The notes below the pieces were generated by a model. That model had not been told where the DNA came from and searched no databases. It worked only from the letters and a program-made list of their open reading frames with translations. Positions 1 through 12,500 of a DNA stretch of 64,000 nucleotides are shown here, piece after piece; position 1 is the first letter of the stretch, and each line of letters begins with the position of its first letter. A program made the position numbers and the translations under genes. This DNA comes from Phoronis australis. Lineage: Eukaryota; Phoronida; Phoronidae. Location: NCBI GenBank assembly GCA_002633005.1, contig NMRA01000615.1, forward strand, positions 127,419 to 191,418, read 5' to 3'.

Positions 1-428
1 GCCTGCAATACTGCATTTGGTTGGGAGTAGTCTAGCTCGAATTTTTATTCAGTAAACAAAAAATAACTCGTGAATAAATTACGAAATTTGATGGAACTCT
101 GACTTGCAGAAAATTAGTGTTTCAATGCAAAATTTTTTTGTGTACCAAAGTTTGCCTGAATCTCCAGAAAATTCTCCATGTTCTTCCACTTTTACCTGAA
201 ATCTTACCGTCACTGATTATAATGGCATGGCGAGTTCCACCAGGCTTACAGATTAGCATGCCTGTCCATATAATAGGCCTTAGCAATTTATTGCTCTCAT
301 GAACAGTTGACCTTTGCTATGCAAATAGTCATCGAAGTTGGGGTACTGCAGCATTCAAATGCATGTGTGAAAGTGTGACACATTTTTGACCTTTGACTTT
401 CATACACATGACCTTTGACACCATTTAG
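1..428. other. Intron upstream of the first visible receptor exon
   Basis: No LDLa-like translation is found here. It contains an octamer ATGCAAAT (319-326) and two TGACCTTTGAC boxes (387-399, 409-420). No promoter can be called, because the following exon is mid-protein. Confidence 0.5.
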
Positions 429-576
429 AACCTACTCCGGCTGTGAACTGTACACTGGACGAGTTCCACTGTGCTGATGACGTTTGTGTGCCTAAGGAAT
501 CTGTTTGTGATGGTGTCGAGGATTGTCGTCAAGGCGACGATGAAGCTAGGTGCACGGCAACATCGTGTACTGATAG
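429..576 (+). CDS. Receptor exon: LDLa module 1 and start of module 2
   Basis: The exon opens after TTTAG at 424-428 with two bases completing an earlier codon and ends at ATAG|GTGAGT (phase 2). It encodes a complete six-cysteine LDLa module with VCDGVEDC and GDDEARC, then the first two cysteines of the next module. The upstream exon is not in the window. Confidence 0.85.
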
Positions 577-3500
577 GTGAGTAGTCTTACTAGTTCATTC
601 CTACAGCTCATTTCACTGCTATTGTTGTCTGAAATGCTTCAAGAGTGACCAGGTTCACTTTTGTCGAGATGCGCACACAATTTATTCTCTGTGACATGGT
701 GACATTCTATGACAAAACTTGCTTGATACCTGAATTAACATTTTGACCAACATGCTGTCATACATGTGTTGTAATCCACTGAGCCAAGTTGGCTGTTAGT
801 GCTTTGTTAAAAAAACAGTGCAGGTGGCCTGACGTGATTTGCGGTGCATCAGACGTGCGCACGCTTCATGGTTGGGCACAAAACACCTAAAGTACGAGAG
901 CCCATTATGGTTCTTAAGTTTTCAAGTCTGTCAGTCTCCTTTAAGAAAACGGACAGACTCGTTCATTTGTTGCCATGCACTATATGTTATAGGCATGTAA
1001 CAGTGCCATCCAGTAGGTTGCTTAACTGGGTATCACGCTTATTTTTTATCGCATCAAGTGTGTTATGTCATGCGGAGAAAGGGGTGCGTGAGGAAGACAT
1101 GGGCACTTGAACACTACTTTATAGGGGACTGGCTTGATACTCTAGCAACATGTTTTTGTCAACACACTAGGTATGGGAATCGCTTTTCATAGAATTGTCG
1201 AGCAAGAGTTATAATATACAGTTTTTGTATCGTATAAGGTATTCCACACTATGCGGTTGTTCCTTTTAAAATTTGTAAACTAATGGAATTCATCATGGTC
1301 TCTGACAAATACTTATGTGACAAAAGCAAAGTTGTTGTGACTTATACGTGCAAAAAGCGCAAATAAGTGACATTTTGAAAATTTCATCAGAGAAAACTTT
1401 GTTTACATGAGACAACTCGTACGCTTACACTTGGGGTTTTCTTGCCCGACGCCTAATGGAGCCTGTAATAAACTGTTACTAACCCATCATAATCTATTTG
1501 CAAATTAATGGTAGTTGCTTAGCTGCGATGGTGAAGAAAATCTATTGGCTAATTTCTCTTATAATGCCTCGATTTTAAAAGTTCAAAGACGACTAATAAT
1601 TATTTACTTTTCAGTCCTGTTGGTCCTTTGTCTTACTTATCATTCCGTTTTTGACTTTGAAACTCGTACGATTAACAGGCGTGTTGGTTCACGACCGTAA
1701 TTATCTCATCAAGCGCGTAACCAAGCCCATGAATATTGGCTAGCTCTATTCAATCGGAGCCATCAAGCCTTTGATGTGTCGATGACTTCACTGGATATTC
1801 TGGGGTAAATTGTGCACGCTTTCTCATCCCCTTGCGTGGAAATCGTGTTAGCGTAAGATTTGCCTAATGTCGAGCTTACATAATGGAATAAATGCATTTA
1901 CGCATGCATGGCAGACATGAATTGCTTCTTAACTTGTTCACCTTTTGGGGGAGTTTAATTTGTTCATGTGGAAACTATGTCTGAGGAATGCTTGGAAAAC
2001 GGACGGAAAATGTGAAACACAGCAAGAGAACTGTCATGGCCGTCTATATGTCATTCTCCATTGCCTCTGTTTGTTGTTTGTGACCTTAATTGCCAAAACA
2101 GTCAATTTTTTCAAAGTGTCTGGTTACTATACATTGTTGCGAATATGCTGTCCATTGAAATACGAAAATTTGAGGAAAGGAAAAAATTCAACAGAGGTGC
2201 AACCTCACAAATGGCTGCAGCACTGAATGACGTCATTATAAGGGTCAGAAATCACTTCCAATCTGTTTGGTTGCCATTTGCTTCAAGCAAATGCTTTGAA
2301 GATGTCAAGGTTTGTTGTTGCTGTTTTGTCTAGATTCAACTGTGGCAATGGTCAGTGTGTACCGGACGAGTGGGTGTGCGACACACAGGAAGACTGTAAC
2401 AACGGTGCTGACGAGCCAGACTCGTGCGTTTTCCAGTGTCTGTCCTCACAGTGGAGATGTGACAGTGGCCAGTGTACAAGCGCCTTCTTCAGGTGTGGAA
2501 ATGTGACTTATGAAATGTGCTCATTTGATAGTCGAGAGAATTTGCATCCCTCATTATGTTTTTGTTGATTGCATTAAGTCTTGAAGGCAGGCTTCTCACT
2601 CAACAGACAGCTTTGCGGCCATGCGCTCAAAATGTACTATTAGTAATGCATTAATAAAAGAGATAAAGCCTTGGTGTGTCAAAGGTCGGGAGGGCGTGTG
2701 TATTACCACACCCTATTGGTTGATGTTTTTAAAGTGGCTAGAACTCTGCATTACATCAAGAATCAAACTTTAGGATTTAGTTCACTTTAAGATTGTTCTC
2801 GGCTTGCTTTTTACTGGAATGAGCAGTGATTTATGGGCTTTTAAGCAGCAGACAGCCATTTGAGACTAGTATTCAAGACTAGTCAACTTGTACTATACCT
2901 GGTCTCGAGCTGTAACGAGGTGCAATTCTTTCTGATCCGTGACATCACTTATAGTTTGGCCATTTGATACTAATTTCATAACTTGTGTAATTGAACGAGT
3001 TGTTTTTTGTGTTGGTCGCAGCTATGTGGTAAGGACGCCACCCTGTTCTGATGGTATGCTAGTGGTTATTTTCTATGATTTGTAATAACGGTTGCTATAA
3101 CTAGAAATTGTTATTTGGACTCTCTCTATTATCAAGATGCTTGGCATCATTTTCAAGTCAAAGAGAATACAGTTGTGAATAATAAATGCTTCATTATTTT
3201 GTGCACTGTGATTTCTATGTGTTTGCCCTATTAGATGTGACGGTGCTTACGATTGTGAAGACCAATCAGACGAGGTGAACTGTACCAAAACCACATCGAC
3301 AACGTGCAGCGACCAAGAGTTTGCGTGCGCCCCGGGAGGGCCGTGCATCGAGCGGTCAATGATGTGCGATGGTAATAGCGATTGTTTGCACGGCACAGAC
3401 GAGAGCCAACAGCTGTGTCGTTCTGGCCCGGTCACGTGTGCTGTGAACGAGTTCCTCTGTGTCGAGAGAGTGTAAGCCACACATGTTTGGTATTTTATAT

Positions 3501-6500
3501 TCTTGTAGAATGTTTTAAAGGAAAGAAAAATCTTAAAGATTCCTTTTTTGAGAAATTGAGAAATATATGAAATGAAATTCCACTTGCCTGCCTGACATAC
3601 ATAATCTTAGGGTTGGTAACTGGATGCACTAATTTTATCACAGAATTCAATAGGTGAGTTTATCAAAAGAGTGAAAAGGTGAAAAAATATCTTGATTTGT
3701 TAAGCAACTCTAATGCGAACACCATAATCTTACTGTGTGTGGTGTGAAATTACAGGTCGTCTACCGAGCAACTGTTGCGGTTTGCTCACCAATTTCAATC
3801 CTCATGAGAATGTGAGCTGGCAACGTGGGACAGTCTTTCACATCGTACTTGGGTTTGGGAAGATGTCCTAAACTTGCATGTTCCTAACTATGCTAATGTA
3901 TAGCAGGAACTAAACAACAATGCTATTTTAACATAATCTACACTAAACAAAGTGCAGTAAAAATATGAGTTGTATTCATTCTCATCTTGTAAATGACTGA
4001 AAAAAATCAGCAGATAGGTGACCATTGCACTAATGACGTTCGTCGCGGGCTCACATAGCCCACATCACACAGTGTTATTCCGCAGCACCACGTAACGATA
4101 CTTCCTGGATACGGTTCAGTAATTTCGGGAGGATCATTTTTGCCACAAAACTCATTCTTAAAAGCATTTGGCAATTTTCAACATACTTCATATTCTTATC
4201 ATTGCAATATGTTAATGTGGTTCTAACTAATTTGACCAAGGATTCATAGAGATCAGGAATTAGGTAATGCAAGTTCCATGCGTGTTCTTTCCTGTCATAT
4301 AGGTGCATCCCTGCTGACTGGGTGTGCGATGGCATGGACGACTGTGTTGGTGGTGAGGATGAGCAACAAGTTCAGTGCCTGCCCTCTGTTGTCATGACGA
4401 TGAATCACGTGACTGGCGACTGTGAGGGCGAGATGTATCAGTGCTCTGCAGGCGACTGCTTGCCGCTGACGTCCGTGTGTGACGGACGCATGGACTGTAT
4501 CGAGGGATCTGATGAAGGAGGAGCTTGTGGTTAGTGGGCGGGTTCACTGTTAGATTCCGTTAATGGTAAAAAGATCTGATGTCATAGCTTTTGTTTTTTT
4601 TTCTAGTTCCCTCTGCGTCATTGCAAATGCTCAAAATTTTACCAAATGTGTTTGATGTTGGCTGTATACCCCTCCCTATGCTAACATCAAAATGTTGCAA
4701 AATTTGATGTAATGAATGCAGAGTAATTGTCCTTCATTATTGTACGGTATATTGAACTGCGGAATTTTAAACACAGTTCAAAGAGTTAATGTCACTGATT
4801 AATTATAATCCTTTTTGCAGCACAGTTACTATGTAGTTTCATAAGAATGATTTTTTTCAAGCACGTTGTACATTTATTTAAACTAAAGACAGATTTATTT
4901 AGTAACAAATAGCAAGTTTCAACAATATTGGTGACAGTGACAATTGTTGAATTGTAATATTTTTGGCTAAAAGGTATATTTTGTTGAATAACTGAGCACA
5001 TCCTGCTGCTTGTTCTGTAAATAGTTATTTCTGGCCATTCTACTTATTTCACTCGCCCTCACTTCTTGAAAAAGTTAGTTATTTACTTGCATGCAAATAT
5101 GTAAATCAGGTACCAAAAGTTTATTATTTAGTGCTTGAAACCAGAGCAGTAATAAACAGGCCCAACAGAGCTAGGGCATAATCTCTGAATTCAGACTCTA
5201 TTCAGGCTCACAGACTCAATTAATCAACCGTTCACGCTGCTTGTTTGGGGTCCCGATTTTTATGCTCCTATATATTTATATGTGGTCGCATATTGCCGCC
5301 ATCTCTGTCCAGGCGTCTGGCGTCTGCAGCTGTATTTCCTAAATCACTCGCAGGATCTTGATGAGATTTGGCAATTGTGTTCCTATGAAGCTGACAGCGG
5401 ATGACGACGAATTTTGGACCTTTCCAACTACCGGTGTGCCCCCTAATGGCAATTTTATTTTTTTTACGCTTGGCTCTGTATCTCCGGAAGTCCTCAACGT
5501 ATTTTCACAAAATTTGAAATATTGGCATCTGTTAGTGAGCTGAAACTTTCCTCTCATTTGCGAATGGATGCAACATAGTTGGCGCCACCTAGTGGTCATT
5601 TTTACTGTTTTTGAGTCTGTTTTTGCTGTCCACCCCTCTATCAACCAAACTGCTCTAAGGATGATTGTGAAAATTGGCATGTATGTTCTTACCAGGAAGA
5701 GGGTGGCTGACGATGATTTTCCGACCACTTTGACTATTGTGGCGCCTCCTAGTGGCAGTTTTTTTCCTCCCATGGATGTATCTCCTAAACCGTTTGCAGG
5801 ATCTTTACCAAACTTATTAAATGTTATATAATGTTGACAATGGACAATGACAATTTTTGCAAGGATTGAACTACAGGTGCACCCCCTAGTGGCAATTTAG
5901 CTTTTTACATTTATCTTTGTACCTTCAAAGGTCCTCAAGGTGTTTTCATAAAATTTGGAATATATACATCTGTTGGTGAGATGTCTCTATCCTCCTGTTT
6001 CCGGATGGATTCCACGTATTTTCCGCCACCTAGTGGCCATTTTTTTCTGTTTTCGAGTCTGTTTTTTGGTATACGAGGTATTTTGCACTACCCAGTGACC
6101 ATTTTCACTGTTTTTGAGTCGGGATTTTTTGGCGTCCATCCCTCTATCAACCAAACGGCTTTAAGGATAATTGTGAAAATTGGCATGTAATGTTTTCTTA
6201 CTATGAATAGGATGGCTGACTATGATTTTCCGATGACTTCGAGTACTGTGGCACCTCCTTGTGGCAGTTTTTGTTTTTTTCTGCGCCTATGGCTTCATCT
6301 CCTAAACAGTTTGTAGATCTTTACTAAATTTAGCAAGTGTATTTATATGAAGCCAACAAGAGACGATGACTATGAGGCGGACGCTGTGCGCCTTATTGGA
6401 ATTTCATTTTTTCCACTTTCCTTTGTTTCTCTGAAGTTTCTCGACAGATTTTTATGAAATTTGTTGAATAGCTTTCTATTAAAGAAGTGGTGGCATGCTC

Positions 6501-9500
6501 AGTTTTCCGATGGACTGGACTTGTTGCGCCATCTAGTGGCTATTTTTATGTGCCCACATATTTATATGGGGACGCATTATGCCGTCATCTCTGTCCGTCC
6601 GTCCGTCCGTCCGTCCGTCCGTCCGTCCGGGCGGCGTCCGTCCGGCGTCCGGCGTCTGACGTCCGGCGTCCGCGGCTCTATCTCCAAAACCCTTTGACAT
6701 ACGTTCATGAAATTTGGCACATATGTTCCATTCATGAATGGGACGGCATGTGCGAACTTTCGGACGGATCCGACTACCGGTGTGCCCCCTAGTGGCAATT
6801 TTAGTTTTTTACGCTTACCTTTGTATCTTCAAAAGTCCTGAACGGATTTTCATGAAATTTGGTATGTAGGCACCTAGTAGTGAGATGACGCTATCCTGCC
6901 GTTTTCGGATGGATTCGACATAGTTTGCGCCACCTAGTGGCCATTTTTACTGTTTTCGAGTCTGTTTTTGTGCTTCCACCCCTCTATCAACCAAACCGCT
7001 CAAAGGATGATTGTGAAAATTGGCATGTATGTGCTTACTATGTAGAGGACGGTTGACGATGATTTTCCGACGATTTCGACTACTGTGGCGCCTCCTAGTG
7101 GCAGTTTTGTTTTTTTTGCGCCTATGGCTGTATCTCCTAAACCGTTCGCAGGATCTTTACGAAATTGTGTAAGTATATTTATATGATGTTAACAACGGAA
7201 GATGACGACTTTTGGACGGATCCGACTACCGGTGTGCCCCCTAGTGGCAATTTTAATTTTTTTACGCTTACCTTTGTATCTTCACAAGTCCTTATTGGAT
7301 TTTCATGAAATTTGGTATGTAGGCACCTATTAGTGAGATGACGCTATCCTCCCGTTTTCAGATGGATTCGACATAGTTTGCGCCACCTAGTGGCCATTTT
7401 TAGTGTTTTCGAGTCTGTTTTTGTGCGTCCACCCCTCTATCAACCAAACCGCTCAAAGGATGATTGTGAAAATTGGCATGTATATGCTTACTATGTAGAG
7501 GATGGTTGACGATGATTTTCCGACGATTTCGACTACTGTGGCGCCTCCTAGTGGCAGTTTTGTTTTTTTGCGCCTATGGCTGTATCTCCTAAACCGTTCG
7601 CAGGATCTTTACAAATTGTGTAAGTATATTTATATGATGTTAACAACGGAAGATGACGACTTTTGGTCGGATCCGACTACCGGTGTGCCCCCTAGTGGCA
7701 ATTTTAGTTTTTTACGCTTACCTTTGTATCTTCAAAAGTATTGAACGGATTTTCATGAAATTTGGTATGTAGGCACCTATTAGTGAGATGACGCTATCCT
7801 ACTGTTTTCAGATGGATTCGACGTAGTTTGCGCCACCTAGTGGCCATTTTTACTGTTTTCGAGTCTGTATTTTTGCGTCCACCCCTCTATCAACCAAACC
7901 GCTCAAAGGATGATTGTGAAAATTGGCGTGTATGTGCTTACTATAAGGAAGACAGCTGACAATGATTTTCAGACGATTTGGACTACTGTGGCGCCTCCTA
8001 GTGGCAGTTTTGTTTTTTTGCGCCCATGGCTGTATCTCCCAAACCGTTTGCAGGATCTTTACTAAATTTAGCAAGTGTATTTATGTGATGTTGACAACGG
8101 ACGATGACGACTTTAGGATGATTCTGATTACCGGTATGCCTCTAGTGGCAATTTTAGTATTTGCCTCTAGTGGCAATTTTAGTATTTTACATTGACCTCT
8201 GTATTTTCATAGGTCTTCAGGTGTATACTTTGTGTTACTTCGTGACTGTGAAGGAAAAGTTCCAAGTAGAAATTTGTTTCTGGCATTCTAATGCTGTGCT
8301 AATCTCGTATGTTGGTAAATTTGTTTTTAATTCTATGTTTCTGTGGTGCTTTAAGCAACTGGTGTATAGGATGTGCTTGTATTATGAAGATTACTCACAT
8401 TTTGCCCCTAGCCTATTGAGGAGACAATGACCATGCCTTTCCATTTTGCAAAGTATGCCCTCTACTGGCCACTTTATGGTACCAATAAACAACCCTAGAA
8501 GGATACCGTATGCGGTGCAATTGTGGGCGCATTTCAACGCTCCGCGTTGCTCTTGTTATGATAGAAATGAACAACTCTAGAAGCACATCGTTTGTGGTGC
8601 ATTTGTGGGTGCATTTCAATGCTCTGTGTTGCTTTTGTTTAATTTGCTGAAAGTGTGTCAATTGTTGCATCTAGTTTTGATTGCGTAGATAGGACTACGG
8701 ATCAGAACAGTATGGAACGTCTTGCTGGTTCTCTGCGTGCCGCTAGGAGGTCGGTAGCCAGCACGCAGGTATCACTTAATTTTCCTCTGGAATTTTTTTA
8801 CACTGGTGTTTCTGATTGGCTAGTCGAATTCTCAATAGGCAGCACTTTAGGTAAACAAACTGGCATGACTGATCGACTGAAGTGTTGGGCAGACAAATCG
8901 GTGCTTAAAATTTATGTTCAGGAAATGTGAATCCTAGAAATTGTGGTTGCGCCTTTTCAGAGCGCATCTTTCTACTGTCGATGACTTTTGTTTACGATAC
9001 TGTCATGTATTCACACAGTATGAATAACACACCAGATAAATCGGCCAGATATGTGTTTATTGTAAGTGTTTCAAGCTCGCGGCTGTTAAACATCACTGCA
9101 GAAATGAAATAGTTGCTGCGACGCCACTTGTATGACGAGGCTAAAAATCGTTCACAGTCCGCCATTTTTTCAAGGTGTTGTAAAGCTAACCAATGACTGC
9201 TGAGATTACATCAACCAGTGCTAAAGCGTGTGCCACTGCATGATACCTGCATGCTAGCTAGGCACGTAAGGAACCAGCGAGTATGGCACGTGTTCAAAAG
9301 TGCAGTGCTTGAAGTGCCATCTAGTGAGTGATGGAAATACCACCTTGTGAACAAATACTGGAAAGTTTGGTACTTGGACATAGCTTCATATTTAAATTAT
9401 AGTTTTGTTGTGAATTACTCTGACTTATAACTTTGAACTGATCTATCGTTGTAGAATTGTCGTGTGTGTCACGGAACGGCGGCTGCAGTCAGACATGTAC

Positions 9501-12500
9501 ACCCACACCCAGAGGGCCTGTGTGTTCGTGCTACCATGGCTACCGGCTGTTGAGTGACGGGATGTCATGTGAGGACATTGATGAGTGTGCGAGTGACAGG
9601 ATGTTGTGTTCACAGACTTGTGTCAATCATAAGGGAGGTTACAGGTAAGCACTTGCAGCCATAAAAGGGACACAATTGGTGGAAGAGCCAAAAAAAGCGT
9701 TTTAGGGATTTCTGTTGAGAATAGACTTATTGAAGTTATTAGCTATGATATGACTGTAAAACATCAAAATCTGTTTTTTGTGATTTTATTAGGAATTAGA
9801 TTCCTGACAATGGCTTCCAATCATTTGGTTGAATTAACTGAAAACTAGGTCATTGACCTTATCTGTTAAACAATGCTTAATGCGCTCTACTGTTTGGCAT
9901 ATTGGCTTCTATAGCTCTTCTGGCAGTCTTTAGGCTGAACTCATTGTCACCTATTCTCTTGATACACACCACACACTGAACTGTTGCTGTTATTTATTCA
10001 ACAAAAATGAAGTTTGGCAATGAATGTTTTCACGGAAGAAAGCGTCCATTTGCTAAAGATCCATTTTCTCAGGACAAGGGGGTCTCTTTTAAAAGTTTCA
10101 AAACCTTAAGTGCTTTTGCACCAAGTTGCTTACTGCAGCTCTGCCTAGTTTTCTTTTATCTGTGTGTAAAAGTTAAGAGTCGGATATACTGAAGGTAAGT
10201 GGGTCTCATCATAAAATAAGACAATAATTTGGCAGCTATTAGTTTATTCCCACATATTAAATCGTTCCAGTTCAGAAAGTTCGACTGACTGCAGTACTGA
10301 AGGCCGTACATTTTATTTTGAAAAATACCCGATCATAATTATTTAATTGTAAATCAATGTCAGAGCGTAAGTCTCACTACATTGTAAGTTGATCAAATAC
10401 AGAACATGTCTGTTGTCTTCTGCTACCGATATCTTGATTGTTACTCATGTGACCTATAGTCTTGTTTAGTGTGATGTCGACTTGTTAAATAAGCTTTAGG
10501 ACCTGGTCAAATAAAGTTTTTATGCCAAAATTAAAACTACTTCTACTTCTAAGAATAATAATTGGGCCATATTTTACCTAGCATTTTCGATTACTTAGTA
10601 CATAGAAGATTATTCCCCTGCTATTGACCTGGTTAATCTTAGTCCTTCACAAATAACACAAGAACACATAACGGGTACAACCATTGCCAGCGCACACTGA
10701 TTAACTCAAACACATGATTTTGTAAAGGTTTCAAGTCCTAAAATACTCCCGTGAATTGGAAAAATGCCCAATGCCTGCAAAATGCTTGACAATGTGAAGT
10801 GATTGCATTTATATTGCGGGTCCAAGCCGTGTCATAATAGTAGATGACATGTAATCGCTAAACATCGAGGGACAAGGCAAATTATTTCATTGCTCATTGG
10901 TGCAACTATATTTAATTTTGTTTACACTCTTGCATATTATGTGACTGTGGTATTTTCTAATTGTGGGTTTTGTTTGGCTGCCTATGACAATCTTTTAGAC
11001 TTAAGAACACATACACTCATTCACTTTTACTTTAATCAATAGTTACAGTAATCAGAACCAATCCTTATTCAAAGCATTGTGCAGCACTATTTGAGAGCCA
11101 GCTAAACCCTTTTCAGAACCGGCAAATTCGGAGCGTAAGACCAAATTTCTTAAGTTTAAGGTCATGCGCTTTCACAAGACAGGCCCTCGTGTATATTTCA
11201 GATGTTCCTGTTACCGTGGTTACTTACTTACTAACGATGGAGAAACGTGCAAAGCCACGGGCGAAGAACCCAACCTCGTCTTCAGCAACTACAACCAACT
11301 GCGCTTCACGTCAATTGCCAAAGAGCACTATGGTTTGATTAGTGAAAATGTGAATGAACACTACATTTCTCTGGACTTTTATTGGACAAGTCATGTGTTG
11401 TACATGTCTGACATAACAGAACGTGCGATAGTAAGTTTGTCTTTTCCCACCAAATCACCTGACGCAAAACCACTTTTCAAAGATCTTCAGGCCAATGGTC
11501 TCGCTGTTGATTGGATTGTGGGTAATATTTTTATGACGCAGACTTGGCCGAAGGTTGGTTTAAAAGCATGCTCCGTGAACTCACTACTCTGTCAATTGAT
11601 CGCCACAGAGAATATTGACCAACCATTGGCCGTTGCTGTCAACCCATTGGCCGGACTTGTGTTTTGGTCAGAGGTTGGCTCATATCCAAGGATCGAGAGT
11701 TCGTGGATGAATGGCGCCAACAGGCGCATATTGGTAGACAGCAAGATCTCCTGGCCAACTGGCATCACCATCGATGTGACCTCCAGCTCCCTGTTTTGGG
11801 TCGACACCAAACTAAACAAGCTAGAGAGGTGCGATGTTGATGGAGGAAATCGTGTACGATTGGCTGGTTCGTCCGTGGTTGGTCATCCCTACAGTGTGTC
11901 TGTGTTTGAGGATGCTGTTTTCTGGACAGATTGGAAGTCTGGCATTATCAGCAAGGCTAACAAACGCACTGGAAATAATGCCACTGTTGTCTTGGCACAC
12001 CTACGTCGTCCCATGGATCTGCAGGTTGTTCATCCGTCTTTACAACTTAGCGCATCAAACCACTGCGCTACAATCCAGCCAGCATGTACACACCTCTGCT
12101 TCCTGACACCAGTTGGCGCACAGTGCAGCTGTCCAATTGGTTACTCTATGCAGAATGGAACCTGCCAGATACTGCAGCAGGTGACGCCATCTATTGCATT
12201 TGACGGGATCAACTTCCCTGTACTTCCTAACTCAACTGATGTGTTCAGACATATGAGGGTGACGTGTCTACGCAACATCTGTCATAATGAAGGCATCTGC
12301 TACCATATGGTGACGGGTGAGTAGATGTATAATTGAAACTCAAGCCGTATTTTCACTTCACCCTGACAAAAAACAGCTGTAGGGTGTTCTGCTATAATTC
12401 CATTTTTGGTAACATTTTACTTGTCAAAAATTTCTGATAACTTTGAGGCAAAAATTTTCAGGTGATTTTTGTCAGGTGCGGATTGCGCAACATTGTTTGT

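Larger units (their letters stand above)
4530..9454. other. Large receptor intron (4.9 kb) filled with repeats
   Basis: It separates the LDLa block from the EGF block. Phase 1 is conserved across it, so no exon need be missing. 4530-5240 is AT-rich unique sequence. About 5250-8210 is the 150-bp tandem array. 8488-8639 is a diverged 70-bp duplication. 8721-9281 is a TIR element. Confidence 0.7.

Noticed and set aside
844-1110. 88-codon frame between the first two receptor exons
   Set aside because: It sits in an intron whose flanking exons join in phase, and it has no LDLa cysteines or other domain.
5339-8195. Open frames in the 5.2-8.2 kb array on both strands
   Set aside because: They recur with the repeat period, differ in frame between units and have no start or splice logic.
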